Notes: generated by a model not told the origin, from the sequence alone. DNA of 64,000 nucleotides from Glutinoglossum americanum (GCA_020080175.1 JAGHQL010000051.1:62001-126000), one strand, 5' to 3'. Shown: positions 45,074 through 58,004, counted from the stretch's first letter. Program-made: numbers and translations.

Positions 45074-48000
45074 CTATCTAGACGGTTTCCCTATCCGCTC
45101 GGCCATTTCATATTTCCGCAGCTTGACATAATATCAGCACCCTAACGAATTTGAAAAAAAAGGGAAGGGTAGGTAACTCACATCCAAGGTCAAAGTCTTA
45201 CTTGAATTCGCCCCCTGATCCCTATAAACCCCCACCAACGACTCGCTAGCCTGAAACAACCCCGTCTTCAACGAAATGACAATAAACTGCATCCCGGGTC
45301 CCGCATGCTCCTGGATGTAATTCGCGATCTTGGCGACATTCGCATTGTCAAGCGCAGCATCTACTTCGTCGAGCACAAAGAAGGGGGAGGGCTGGTAGGA
45401 GTGTACTGCGAAGAGGAGGGCAAGTGCAGCCATAGTCTTTTCACCGCCGGAGAGGTGTTCCATGTCTCGGAAACGTTTTAGGGGGGGCATGGCGTGGTAT
45501 TTTATTCCAGAGAGGTAGGGTTCGTCGGAGTCTTCGATGTCAAGGTAACTGGTGAGAGGTTAGTTAAAGAAGGTAAAGGGGGTCCGGATGGGGGGGTGGC
45601 TTACGCTTGCCCTCCTAGTGGGAAAGTAGAACTACGAGTTAAGTCCTTGTAGACTTGGCCAATCTGCTCTGAGATATGCGAAAAGGCCTTGTTAAACAAC
45701 TCGAACCGCTTCTCCTTGACAGCCTGGAACTCGTCCTTTGCCTTTTTTGCGGATTTCCTCGCCTCTTCAAACTCCTTTTCGAAAGTCTTTACTCGGTTCT
45801 CAACTCCTTCCAGGCGCTCTATGGCCCGCATATTTGGCGCCATTTTATCTAGCTCACTTGCCAGGGTGCTTATTTTTTCTTGTAGCTCCTCATCGAGTTT
45901 CTCATCCGCATTCTAGAATCGCTGTCAATACTAGCTTCGTATAGTGCCGTGGGATAAGCTAGACTTACCTCTTTCAAGTCGTCATCGAGGTCGTCAAAAT
46001 CAACCTCAATACCGTAATCCTGCACCGTTACTGTCGGTAGCGCGCTAGAGTTCGGATCGTCGATATCCATCTCGTCCGCATCCACCTGCAATAATTCGTC
46101 CACAGGTAGGCGATCTAAACCAGCCGATTCTTCCAATAGAGGAATGTCGATCTCCTCGAGTTTGCACCGTCGTAGAAGCGCATATCTCCCCGCCGCGTTC
46201 CGCTGGATCTCTGCCTCCAAACCGGACACAGCCTTGAGTGTATCTTCGGCCTCTTTGTTCCGCTTCTGTACTTCTCGGCGCTGTTCAGCTACCTTTTCGG
46301 TCTTCTGTGAGTACTTCGCCTTCTCTCGCTCGAGCTGCTCTTTCAGCTGTTCCAATTCCGCGTTCAGGTTATCCAACTCATGTTGAATCGATTCCTTCTC
46401 GGATTCAAGATCTGAGACGAGCCTTTTATCCCTCAGAGCCTGAGCCTCCAGCGTCTTAATACGATCCTTTGTCGTCTGCAACCTTTGCATCTCGAAGCTT
46501 AATTGATTCTCTAGCCTGCTCTTCTGTGTGGTAAATTCTAGTTTCTTTTGCGCAGCCTCTTGCTGTAGCGAACCCTGCTGAGCTTCATACGCCCGAATGT
46601 TATCGTACTTAAGTCGCCGGCAAAAATCTGCAAATATCTCGTCCTCCACCTCACCCACAGCGTCCTGAAACTCCTTCAGATTCTCCTTAAGGTTCTCTAG
46701 CTCCTGCGACTTTTCCTCGTATTTGGGTTTCATCTCCTTTAGGTTCCTTTTGGCGAAGTCGAGCTCCTTCTTTTTGCTGGCTAGGTTCCTCTCTAGGGCC
46801 TTAATCTCTTCTCTGGCGTGGGCCAGCCTCTGCTCGAGCCCAGTTAACTCCCCCTGAAGTGCCTCCTCTGCTGCTCCTCTCCTATTGCCTTTTGGTAGAG
46901 CTGCCAACTCACCAAGCAATCTATCTTTCAGCTTCCGTAGGTTCTCCACTTCCGCGTCTTCCCACCGCCTTGCATTCTGTTGGCCTGGTCCTTTACCTCC
47001 AGTCATTAAACCAGCCTTATGGATGATCGTGCCATTCAATGTCACGGCTTTGACTTGCACACCCTTCTCATAGCAAATATATTTGGCAATATCGAGGTCA
47101 TCGCAGACAACAGCATTGCCACAGGCGTAAGACATAGCACGCTCAAGCGAGGCATCGTACTCAATTGTGTCAATAGCTAGCCGCATCCCGCGATGCATGC
47201 CCTTGAGGTTCGAGTTGACAGGCTGCACCTGGATAGTGTCCAAAGGAATAAAAGTAGCCTGACCAGCCCGCTGATCTCGGAGGTACTGAATGCAATCCTT
47301 GGCGGTCTTCTCGTTGTCTACAACCACTGAATCAAAATGGCGTCCAAGGACTGTGCTAACAGCATCTCCATATTTCTTCATCTTTGGCCTGCAAAGCTCG
47401 CCGATCCTACCCTTAACCCCAGGGAAAATGCGCTTCAAAGCTGCAATGGTCTCCTTCATTCGAATTTCCCTGTCGTTCTGTCTTCGGCCATCGTCGGCTT
47501 CAAGAAGAGAACTAAGAACTGCCTGAAGTTTCTCATCAAGCTCTGTCTGTATCTGTGCAGTACGTAGGCGTTCGGAAGTTAAGCTGTTGAACTCCTTCTT
47601 CTTCGCGTCCATATCTTTGGAGGATTGGTCTATTAGGATGCGGGCATCTTGCTTTCTCTCATTGATGTCGCTCATTTCCCCCTCCAATTTCCGGACCTGC
47701 CATTGAATGGCTTCAACTTTGCTCTTCAAGCTATTTACCGTTTCTTCATCAGTTCTCTGTTGACGTATTAGATTGTCAACCTTGGTCTGGTTAGCTGAAG
47801 TCCGTTTATTGACTTCTTCTCTGAGTTTGTTGTATTCTTGTAGATCCGCTTCGTCCAATTGCCGCCCCTCCTTCTTGGCAAGCTTTTTCCACTCCGCTTC
47901 CCATTTAGCTTGAGCCTTTTCAACAACACCGTGGTCCTTTTTGAGTTGGTCAACGGTGTGAGATTGACTATCCTTCTCTTTCTTTATCTCAGCAATTCGC

Positions 48001-49190
48001 GTGTTGCATCTTTTTACGTTCTTTCCCGCAATCTCAATCTTTTCGTCAACAGGTACAAGTCCATTCTCCTTCTCTTCGATTTCCTTTTCTTTTCTCTTAA
48101 TAGATCTCTCGACCTTGCCCACATCTCTGCCCACCCTCGCCTGCTCTTTCTTGGCATCTTCGAGTCCCCTCTCGTACTTTTCAAGTCCGCGACGGAATTC
48201 TTTTAGCTCCTCTTGGTGTTTCTGAATTTCTGCACCGGATTCTTCCATCACGCGTTGGAAGTGAAAGAGTTTCCAGAGAATATGCGTCACGATGGCCTGA
48301 TCCCTCTCATCGGCCTTTTTAGCGTAGTTTTCTGCTTCTCTCTTCTGTTCTTGATATTGCTTGACCTCTGAATTTATACCTCGTCGGCGAGTCATGGCAT
48401 AAAGTTGATGCTCAAGAGTTTGTTCCTGTGAATCCTTAAGCCTCTCATATTCGGCCTTGTACTCTAGGCTGCCGGAGATTTGTTCGATCAGTCGTGTAAG
48501 ATCAGACGGCTTCTGCGATGCGATAGCCTCTACGTCGCCCTGGAATACAAGAAAGTTCCGCGCTTTTATGAGAATATTTTCTGCCTCCAAAGCCTCATTA
48601 TACTGAGCAGCGGCCACGACGCGGTTGTTGATGCGGTACTCGCTAGCCCCCTGGCTTGTTATTGTGCGCTTCCATTGCTGTTCATCTCCAGCATCGTCTT
48701 CATAGACGGCCATTACCCACGCGCTTTTGGGGTCGTTACGCTCAGGTTGGCTACGCTGAGTGTCATTTTGTGTGCCTTCTCCCTCAAAATCATTATCACC
48801 ATCTTCGTTGGCGTGACCATTAGTACCAGGGGCAGTGGCAGAACCATCGCCATTAATAGTTGAAGTCCGCAAAACGCGACCGCGATAGACAAGATCTCGA
48901 AGGTGGGACGAACGTAAATGCGACGACTTTATGCCCAAGACGAACGAAATAGCGTCCATCCTGTTTAAACGCAAGTCAGTGCTCCATCAGACCAAGCCGG
49001 TAGGAGGAAGCGCACGAATTTGATTTTCCAGAGCCATTGGGACCAATAATGGACGTGAAGTACGAGTCGGCGAAGAGAAGAGTATGGTGACCTTTGTAGG
49101 ATTTGAAATCTAGGCTACATTAATAGTAGCCTGCCAAAGTAGGCGGTTTCGGGACTTACTAAAGAGTTCAAGGCGCATCAATTTCCCCAT
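45074..49190 (-). CDS. smc1: Smc1, cohesin subunit (structural maintenance of chromosomes)
   Basis: Smc1 pairs with Smc3 and closes the cohesin ring that holds sister chromatids. The model is complement(join(45074..45121, 45182..45548, 45605..45912, 45969..48960, 49016..49109, 49160..49190)), 1279 aa, an exact multiple of three. The first exon has 31 nt and the last 48 nt. The N-terminal head has MGKLMRLELFNFKSYKG and Walker A GPNGSGKS (residues 33-40). Two very long coiled coils flank the hinge (about 530-670, from GVKGRIGELC to GLMTGG). The C-terminal head has the signature HLSGGEKTMAALAL (about 1172) and Walker B FFVLDEVDAALD (about 1196). The protein ends EMAERIGKPSR. All motifs are intact. 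Confidence 0.96.
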
Positions 49191-49765
49191 CTTGTGTTCC
49201 CTCCCTGGGGGAGTAAGAAGCACCGGAACAAGGTTGGAATTTCGCAGAGACAAGAATATGCAGGCTTAGCGACGCATTGATGGTGGAAACGTTATACTCA
49301 TGCGCCGATGGTCTCTGTTGTACCTCGTTGTTTTTAGTGATATCAAAACGCGACCAGATGTGTGTTGGTGTGAAGTGCGCGCCGCGTTCTGTTCATCCCA
49401 CGTGACCTGGCTTGCTTCGTGCATGACCTTTTTTTTGTCCCAACTCTACCGCTTCCAGACCTTCTGACCGTCTCTTAGGACCATCTAGGCAGCCAACCAA
49501 TTCTCCGTAAAGCACCACGACCTTCCTCTAACCACCCGTATCATAGGAATCTTGCTTGGATACGCGCCTTTACCTAGGCTCTGCTGCATTCACTCTATCC
49601 ATCAGTGTCTATGCTTATCCCACGATAACAACGGAGATCCTCTGCGCCAATTAGTCCCGCATGCTTGATGCTTGATCATCGTCGAAAGACAACTAGCATC
49701 TATCACCTGGCTTCTTACAAGGGCATAACATCTTCAAGTTGGTTTCTAATAAGTTGTCGATCAAG
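49191..49765. promoter_or_regulatory. Divergent promoter region of smc1 and gpc1
   Basis: No coding sequence supported. An ACGCGA at 49348-49353 is close to the MCB core (ACGCGT), which would suit smc1, and a CACGTG lies near 49400. Both are single short matches. Confidence 0.4.
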
Positions 49766-51478
49766 ATGTCAGGCACCATAAATATGCAGAAGTCCGAACC
49801 TGAGCCTAACCCAGGACACGACACTCTCTCGGCGCCGGACATGTCAAGAACACCTACGAATGAGTCATCATCCTCAATAGATGAAGCAACTCCTACGAGC
49901 AGCATAAAGACGCCCAATATATTTTCCTCATCGCCATCTAGCCCCCTACTCGCACCGCAATTGACCAGGAACTCCTCTTTTTCTGGAAGTAGCTCTTTTC
50001 AGGAAGATTGGGATGCATTCCCTCCCTTAGATCGGTTGACTGTCTTCGACATACTCGACAATCTCGCACTTCCCCAACGCTTAGAGAGGCTTCAGAATAA
50101 GCTCTCAATGCAGACCGAGAAGATGCGCCGACATCGTGAAAGGATAAAGATGAGTGGAAACAACGTCAAGGACAGAGTGGTGGAAGAATGGCGCAGGAGA
50201 ATTCCGCCGTCTGCAGACGAGCAGCTAGAAAAGTACAGGAAGAAGATGAACAGCAGCGTTGAGCGCCTTGGGCAACGGTGGAATGATGCGAAAGTGGTTT
50301 CAACTCGGGAGAAAGTTGCCTTCATCGCCGGAGTGTTAAATATCTTTATAAGTGGTTACCTTATTGGTGCCTACCCGGACTGGTTCCATATCTGGTACAC
50401 TGTTCAGTTTGTTTACTTCATGCCCCTGAGATATTACACTTACCATAAGAGGGGATATCATTACTTCCTCGCAGACCTTTGTTACTTTGTCAACGTATTG
50501 GCGTTGCTCAGTATTTGGATATTTCCAAATTCGAAGAGGTTGTTCATCAGTACATATTGCTTAGCATTCGGAAATAATGCTTGGGCTATTGCTATGTGGA
50601 GAAACTCCATGGTCTTCCATTCAATCGATAAAGTCACTAGGTACACACACCCTCTTGACGGGGTCCCGTTATTTCTAGGATGGGGTGGAATCAGTTACTA
50701 ACAGTGTCGTAGTCTAATGATTCACATTATGCCTCCCGTTACCCTCCATTGTATGGTCCACCGGATTGAACCACTGATGCAGCAAGCAAGATTCCCCGCC
50801 ATCTACACCATCAAATACAGCTCGCCAAACAGCAAAGAGCACTACTCTCTGGTGTCAATGGTTCTATGGGCTACATTACCCTATCTTCTCTGGCAACTCA
50901 GCTATCACTTCTTTATAACAATGCGACGACGAGCACAAATCGCCGCCGGCCGCCCTACTAGTTTCACATGGCTCCGGAAATCATACTCTAAAAAATGGAT
51001 TGGCCGGCTGGTCCTCTCACTACCAGAGTCGTTCCAAGAGTTCGCATTTATGCTAATCCAATATATATATGCCGTCCTTACCATGCTGCCTTGCCCTCTC
51101 TGGTTCTGGTACCGCTGGCCTAGCGCAGTCTTTCTCTTTGCGTTGTTCGTTTGGTCCATCTACAACGGCGCGACATATTACATTGACGTGTTTGGCACGA
51201 GGTTCCAGAAGGAACTGGAGTTGCTCAAATCTGATGTAGCTAAGTGGCAGAGCTCCCCAGAAGTCCGCACAAGCCCGCCACTTGCGCCAAGTGCGATCAA
51301 GACCGAGCCAGGAGATTCTCCCGCACCCCAGCCACTTGGCCCGGGTGCAACAGGGGGCATACATGAGACCCCTGTTGATAGTTCTGGAGTAGACCATATC
51401 CCCTTGCTAGATGGGAAGGACGGTGCCACGGGAACAGACGTTGGCGAGGCGAGAGAGCGGAAGAAAACAGTTGCCTGA
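49766..51478 (+). CDS. gpc1: Gpc1, glycerophosphocholine acyltransferase (DUF2838)
   Basis: Gpc1 acylates glycerophosphocholine to lysophosphatidylcholine, allowing phosphatidylcholine remodelling and salvage. The model is join(49766..50640, 50713..51478), 546 aa. The 72-nt intron contains TACTAACAG and joins SIDKVT to SLMIHIMPP in phase. The N-terminus is Ser/Pro-rich, followed by a basic amphipathic helix region (RLERLQNKLSMQTEKMRRHRE). Several membrane helices follow, with the family patterns WFHIWYTVQFVYFMPLRYYTYH, HYFLADLCYFVN, GNNAWAIAMWRNSMVFHS and IHIMPPVTLHCMVHR (the His pair is a probable active-site part). Later helices end at FVWSIYNGATYYIDVFG. An in-frame TTG lies upstream, but the ATG at 49766 is preferred. 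Probably in the endoplasmic reticulum. Confidence 0.93.
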
Positions 51479-51946
51479 CGGGTAGTCAGCGGGGCAACAT
51501 GGGGCTACAGATGAGGGACTCGGATGCGCAGAGGCTTAATCTGTACTCATATTTTTATGTAGGTTTATACTATGTCTTGGTTTCCTACGAGCCAGGTCTA
51601 ATTATTAAATGCCTTTAACCTTTCTTTCCGAGGCTTTGTCTTATCTCACGACAGATAATGGGTGGACTATACTGTGGTTCAAAGGCGTTGGGAGGGATCC
51701 GTGTAATCTAAGTGTTATGGGCTATGAATACCACAGCTATGCGCATTATGGGAATTGGGTACAATAGAGATCGCTGGGTTTGGGAGTTCCACTTTGTGGT
51801 CTCTGATTTATGGGTACGGCCGTTGTACGCGGTAGAGGCATTGATTAATTATGATTTGATGGAAACCCAAAGACCTACAAGGAAAACTACGCGCAACCTA
51901 GAACGCCATCTATATACGCCTTAAAAATCAAGGCCATATGCTCTCT
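51479..51946. other. Convergent 3' region of gpc1 and pri2
   Basis: No supported gene in about 470 bp; the 70-codon frame at 51712-51924 has no features. Confidence 0.6.
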
Positions 51947-53588
51947 TCAATTACCCCCTTCTATTTCCATTGCATCACCAGGGCCCTCCTCTGCCTTCGC
52001 CTGCCCAAAATTCTTTAGTAGATAGCTCCGCTTGAAATAGGTATTCGGATGCACGATCGTATCCAGCTCCGCAGCACCCCACCCTTCCTCATCCTTCGCT
52101 CTTTTTATCTCCGCCTTGTGGGTGTGCTCAAAAACCTTATTACAGGCGATGTGATAACGGCTCTTGCCCACGTCTTCCCTCACCTCCTTAAGCACGTCCC
52201 GATCGGTCACACCCGTGGCCTGTAGCAATGAGGTTAGGTTGTCGACGCTGAAATGGCGATATGGACACCCATGGGCGTCGCCAGTGTTGGGGTGGTGTTC
52301 GATAAGGATCTTCTGGCAGGAGAAGGGAGAGTAGCCCCGTCCACGCCTGTTGGCGTCACCACCGACGTCGCCATAGGCGTGGCGGACGTTATAGCGGTAG
52401 TCCTTGTTAAAGCGGTCGTCTGTGATGCTGCTGAAGGACTGTCGCCAGAACTGGATGGCGTCGTCGAGGGAGAGGCCGATGCCCTTAAGGAAGAGAGTGT
52501 ATTGTAGGCGGCCGAAGTGTTTGAGGTGGTGGGTTGTGGCTAGGGTGGTTTGGAGGTGTTTCATGCAGAGGGGGAAATGCTGAGCAATGGCTGGGATTGT
52601 AGCAGCGGAAATGGCGGAGGAGGCTAGAGCGTCGGAAGAGGTGGAGGAGGCGAAGGCGGGAGTGGAGAAGTGGGTAGAGAGGTGGTTTAGGATGGGAGTG
52701 AGGCGGTCATCTTCGTCGAGGCGAGGGAGGGCGCGGGATGTTAGCTGGGGTTGCTATTAGCGCACGGCTATAGGTAGTGGAAAGGAGTATCATACTTCGA
52801 GGCCCCTCTCCAATTGTGATGAAAACTCCGCGACGACGAGACTTAGCTGCTCCCGCACAGGCACATATGCTTTTCCCCCCTTCAGAAACACCCTCCGCGA
52901 CTCTACCAACTCTGGCACACGCTCCCATTCTACCTTAAACCACCTCGCATCCTCTCTATATCCGCCGCCTGCTGCTATCAATTCCTTTGCCAACACTGCT
53001 CGCTCCTCTTCCCCTACAGCCTCCCACTCCAAATTCAGACTCTCTACAAAGCTTGCCCGCTCCCTGGAATCATCCTGCATGAACCGCATGCGAAATAATG
53101 AGGTCTCAAGTTTTGCGAACCGTCGACGCAGGTCCTCAGTCCGTGAAAAGGCAAGACGCAGGATGAAATGCGAGTAGTGGTCCTTCTGGCGCTCGGCTGG
53201 CCGCGCGGAGGAGGATGAGGAGTTGGATGAGAGAGGGAGGTATTTCCTTAGGAGGGGTTCGAGGTGAGTGATGGTTTCAGTCTGGGTCTTGTTCCGGAAG
53301 GAGCAGGTTTCTAATTCGGCGAGAACTATTTTATTTGTTAGCTATCGCCATTCTAGTCATCAGTCGGAGGTTAAGAGAATGAGGAGACATGTACGCACTT
53401 CTGAGGCGGTCAATTGCCCATTGTTCAAACTGCTCGAGGGTTATTTCAGACGTCGGCGGCGAGTCGTAGAGGTTCAGACGGTGTGGGTATTCGACTAGCG
53501 TGTGAGCTTCAGGAGCAAACTGTCTTCGTTTGGGATCAAAATTTGCACGTCGTTTAGAGTCAATACGTGGTATCTCTTGCCGAAACAT
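51947..53588 (-). CDS. pri2: DNA primase large subunit Pri2
   Basis: Pri2 forms the primase heterodimer with Pri1 within DNA polymerase alpha and helps start RNA primers. The model is complement(join(51947..52753, 52796..53325, 53399..53588)), 508 aa, phases closed. The start MFRQEIPRIDSKRRANFDPK is usual for the family. The N-terminal domain contains YPHRLNLYDSPP and EQFEQWAIDRLRILAELET. The C-terminal iron-sulfur domain has four conserved cysteines, in PLCMKHLQ, FSCQKI, HGCPYRHF and IACNKVFEHTH, with the basic FGRLQYTLFLKGIGLSLDDA and FNKDYRYNVRHAYG regions that bind template and primer. Two perfect MCB sites lie 84 and 107 bp upstream of the start (see separate entry), fitting G1/S control. 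Confidence 0.95.
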
Positions 53589-53620
53589 TTTGTGATGCTG
53601 CGTAGTTGTGATTGAGTGTG

Positions 53621-53650
53621 GTTGATTGTAGTTGATTGTAGTTGACAGTA
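53621..53650 (+). repeat. Short tandem repeat, 10-bp unit
   Basis: Two exact copies of GTTGATTGTA followed by the diverged GTTGACAGTA, in the pri2 5' flank. Confidence 0.8.
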
Positions 53651-53671
53651 GTCGCGAGGTTTCAGAGGGAG

Positions 53672-53700
53672 ACGCGTTGAGTGGAAGACGCAGTACGCGT
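53672..53700. promoter_or_regulatory. Pair of MCB elements upstream of pri2
   Basis: ACGCGT occurs at 53672-53677 and 53695-53700, 84 and 107 bp upstream of the pri2 ATG and about 23 bp apart. ACGCGT is the MluI cell-cycle box bound by MBF (Mbp1-Swi6 type) at G1/S genes in yeasts. DNA primase genes are classic targets there. Confidence 0.6.
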
Positions 53701-54707
53701 TAATGGGCCCTTATCGAGTAAATTGCCCAGGCAAACAAGCTCCCTCTACCTAACCAGCCACAATCAACGATTTGTGAAGGGATAATTTCTCAAATGCCAT
53801 GACTTTTCGTTTCACTCAAGTGCCACGGAATATTAACAAAAAACTGTACAAATCAATGCATAATATATCACTAGCGTCGTGAGGTCCAACACCAGACAAC
53901 CCCCCAACCGTCTTCCCAAGAACCACCGCGTCGCGGTACATATGTTCCGAGGTGGGCTCCATAACCACTAGGATTTTCTCGTAGTATTTGGGGGGTTATC
54001 TCATTTCATAATTGCCCATTGATCAATCACTTCCAAATGATAGTATTAAGTTGTTTCTATTCCTTGATATCATCCGCGACCTCTCCTATGTATGACTACG
54101 GGGCGTGGAACCGAAGTATGTGCGACGCCCGGCTTGCTATAAACCGCAGCAGAGAAAAAAGAAAATCTCCCTCCATCCTTTCACCTCCCACCTCCTTATG
54201 ACCGATGCCGTACAAAAGAGGATAACTTAGAGAGTTTCATCAAGTTTAATTGGAGGTCATGATTCCGTCGTCGAAAGAAAAGATATTCTCCCCAACTCCC
54301 AACCTAGAAAGAAGGAAAAACAAAACACCTGCCTCCCAGTAGTAGGCCTAGTAATTCCCATGTAGGCGTGTCTCCGGCGGAACAGATATCCGGGCGAATG
54401 CTGACGAGGAACCCCTGCAATCTAATAGTCCGTGGGAAATCATCTCGAAGAATTCTAGTCATCTTCACCAATCCACCTACAAGGATCCACCATCTCGTTA
54501 GATCTTAGATAGTCGCAAATAACCTTTCGACGTGTCCATCGCGAGTCGATTTTGCGGTGCTACCCATGTATAGATCGAGAATGTGCCGTCAAGGGGAAGC
54601 GGTGTGATCACGTCCACTGTATGTTGTGTTTTGATAGATTTTAGTCTCCACAAAAGCTTCTGGAACACTTTCTCCCACCCTAGCTCATGCATATCACGGA
54701 GATCTAA

Positions 54708-56884
54708 TCATCGAATGACGCCCCACCCATCCAGTTTGCCGCCATCCGCACCTCCATTCCCCTTTTTTTTGAAGCAATTCCAGAATCTCAGGGTCTCATC
54801 TCCTGCGCCGGTGACAATGACCTGACCATCGGGACTCATTGCGAGATATAAAACGCGGTACGTATGGCCAGTAAGACTAACGACCTGCGTCATGCTTGGA
54901 TATTTCCAGACAACGATTTGGTTCTGTGAATAACCATGTGTTGATACAATCTCATTGCTGTTCTTCGACCACGCCAGGTTACAAACTTGACTCCCTGTGT
55001 CGATCTCTGAGATGGGTTGACCCGTAAGTGTATTCCAAAATTTAATTCTTCGGTCAGCAGTACCACCGCCACTAGCAAGTAATCCGTGCTGATGTGGAGA
55101 CCAGGCAATGGCTTTAACCGCCGCAGTATGTTCTGAGAACTTCCACAGTGGAGTCTCATTCAACTTATCCCACACCATGAGCTTATTATCATTGCCACCA
55201 CTCGCTAGTTGCCCATCTTCACAGTTCCATTTCAGACCACAAACCTCTTGTTTGTGGCCAACAAGTTTTCGTAGATATTGATCCGGCTGTCGCACGTCCC
55301 GATGAAAGATGAGGCGATCACGGGACCCAGACGTGAGTATGTGATCATTCCAAGCAAGAGCGCCGACACGGGCAGTGTGACCAGTCATAGTGCGCAGACG
55401 ACGACACCGCTCCGCATCCCAAATTTGGACAAATCCTTTATTAGTGCCTATTGCAACGTGTGAACCCTATTGTCCCATTATTAGCCTAGGCCCATTATAT
55501 GTGCTGATTAAGGCACAAGAAGGGGCAATAGGACATACTCGTTGAATCCAGTTGACTGAAGTAACATGGTCGTCTTGTAAGTCACAGAGCTTATTTACCC
55601 TACCGGATTGTGAATTCCACATGTAGACGCAAGTACCCAGTCCAACACCTAGTACATTACTACTCCCCCAATCGACTAGATTTAGGTAAAAGTCGTCTGC
55701 TAGGTCTGGTGCATCAAGAACCTTATATGGTACCTTGCTTACAGCCCTCGGTGCTTTTCGAGGACTCAACAGCATCCGCTGGCTATCGAACCGCACAGGC
55801 GAAAGGCTGTATATCTCGGATCGAGCATTGAGATGCGAGCCATGTCGGCTCTGAGGAGTTCGTGAAGGGGTAGGGTGACCGGAGATATTGATATGGTGGC
55901 GAGGGGACATGTAAGTAAAGAGGTTCTTATGTGGGGTTGATGGGGTTAGAGCGGATACTGGGAGGGACGAGGACGCATGTGTTGGAGGAGTTCGGGATTG
56001 TTTTGTGTCGTGAAAGGTAGTCGAGAGAGTTGAAGGTGGGTCCGGTGATAGTGTTGGAGGCGTTGGTTGGGGTATTGTAGTGTCAAATATTTCCGAGCGG
56101 AGCAGGGTTGAAAAGGTACGATTGGCCTCTTCCGCTACAGGCACAAATATGTTAGCATTCATCCAGTGGTAGGGTAGCAGCGCTCCACAATGGTAAGTAT
56201 GCATCAGGAACTTCGTACTTCTCTGAAAATGAAGCTCTCCGTGAGGAGTCCGCTTTTTTGATCTACTCGGTGTCGAAGGGGAGCCATCATCATGCAACAA
56301 GCTAAAGCTCGCCTGCAGATCCTGACCTTCACGATTCGGGATAAACCTGTTGGGATATCGCTCGTTAGTTTATGCCTTTGTGTGAACCTCGTGAAAATAA
56401 AGGTTTTGTGCCCGGCATCCAAACTACCACCTTAGTTGCTCAACGCAGTACCAAGTCACCACCATTCGGGGACCTCATCCCAGAAATATCGCATTCCAAC
56501 AAAACAGGAGCGCCTCCCATCGCACCTTCAATTCCCAGTAGAGGGTAGATTCACTAACCTATCACCATAAACTCTCTGTCTCTTCCGACTTGGGCTTTGA
56601 CCTGGTGTCCTCTCCCTCTGTCTTCCAGCTTGCTCAAACTCCCGCAACGCCCTGCTTAATGCATCGGGGTCGATAGCTTCTCCTCCTGCAGGTGGTTTCC
56701 GTCTATCAAGGCCATCGCCCATGGCTCGCCCGTTCGTGAGATTGCGCTTTCCTGTCGTCTGGAGAGGAGGAGTCTTTGTTCCTGATGATGGCGCAGGAGG
56801 CGGATATGGTGGAGGTGCGGAAGCCTCAGGAAGATTCGAAGAGTTGGTCAAGGAGGGACGAGCTTCATCTTCCAACCGTCGCAT
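54708..56884 (-). CDS. cdh1: Cdh1/Fizzy-related activator of the anaphase-promoting complex
   Basis: Cdh1 recruits substrates to the APC/C ubiquitin ligase from late mitosis through G1. The model is complement(join(54708..55466, 55539..56134, 56219..56346, 56559..56884)), 602 aa, an exact multiple of three. The C-box DRFIPNR is formed across the first intron (about residue 108-114). A disordered Pro/Ser/Thr-rich region with several SP/TP sites, likely CDK targets, follows. Seven WD40 repeats begin at SKVPYKVLDAPDLADDFYLN and include WNDHILTSGSRDRLI and DNKLMVWDK. The protein ends in the Ile-Arg tail (GWGVIR) that binds APC3. The frame is open upstream of 56884 without another ATG, so the N-terminus (MRRLEDEARPS) is the nearest Met but not certain. 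Cdc20 lacks this C-box context, supporting Cdh1. Confidence 0.92.
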
Positions 56885-58004
56885 TTCGGGTTTCGTGGCC
56901 GAAGCAGACAATGTTCGAACGAAAGAATAGAGCCAAACGGATGAAAGAGACTGTTCCAGGTGATGCGTCCTACTGAGTCGGGCAGAGGTTGTCGGATCAA
57001 AGAGAGGTAGTACACTGTAAGTGAGGAAGAGTCGGCGATTCGTTATTTTCGTGCGGTGTCTTGTAGCCAATTCACCACAAGCCCTTGTTTCCCAGGCACA
57101 TCAGGACGTCGACTGCTTACTGCTATCAGCTTACAAGGAGCTTCAGGATATCTACCGATTTTGCCGCCGCTCGAATACTATATATTAAATGTCGCTTATC
57201 GTTGTCATTGAGGTCTTGTTAGGCTCTAATCAAAGCCAGGGGATTGCCGATGGTTGTTGTCCGTGAGGCTTAAATTCACTGGCGCACTGACCACGCCCAA
57301 CCGACGATCACAATGGCAACGACCAGAGGAAAAGCAAAGCTTGACAACAATAATATGATCGCGACAGGAACAGAGGCGCAGTGGTATCAATTCAGGAATA
57401 TAGAGGACAAGCGCACAAAAAGATATCGCTGCAAGTGGTGACGATGGTAACTGTCACTGACGACACGGAAGCGTGTTGAGCGCCGGGCGATTTTCAATTT
57501 CTCGTCGATCAAAACAAAGGCCAAAAGGGGAAATCCAAGGGCTTCTTTTGGGCAGCGCCCGTTAGGAGTCAGAGAGGGCAAGGGAGAAAGTGAAACGATT
57601 GGATGAGGGAAGGCATAAACGAGGGGCTAGGGAGGCTTACATACGCCTGTCTTCATTTTCCGGCAAGCGTACCTCCGACCTCCTTACACTTGGTCTGCGT
57701 GGTCCTCCGTATCCCGCACAGGACCGTACACGACAAACGCACACGATCTAATGCCAAGTCCTGTGGGATTCAGCGCCTGGGGTGTGTGCTACGCGCTTCG
57801 CCCTAATTCTTATCTTAACTAAAAGCTATTAAGACAAGGCTACTCTCGTAACACACCAAGTGCATGTGTAGGGAGTTGATGCTATTTCGGCGTCTTTTAT
57901 CATTTCATCTACATTTCTACACTATCTCTACAGTATTCCAAGTCAACAGGAGAGCCGCATTCTCCATCTCTACGTCTCGAAGGCAATCCGACCAGCCCAT
58001 AAAC
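56885..58004. promoter_or_regulatory. Divergent region of cdh1 and the aspartyl aminopeptidase
   Basis: No separate gene is supported (57387-57581 and 57603-57806 have no features). Its right end (57864-58004) is open in frame with the aminopeptidase and may encode a mitochondrial presequence (see findings). Confidence 0.5.

Larger units (their letters stand above)
53589..54707. other. Upstream region of pri2 and 3' flank of cdh1
   Basis: No supported gene in 1.1 kb. Contains a decamer repeat next to the pri2 start and two MCB sites. Confidence 0.55.
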
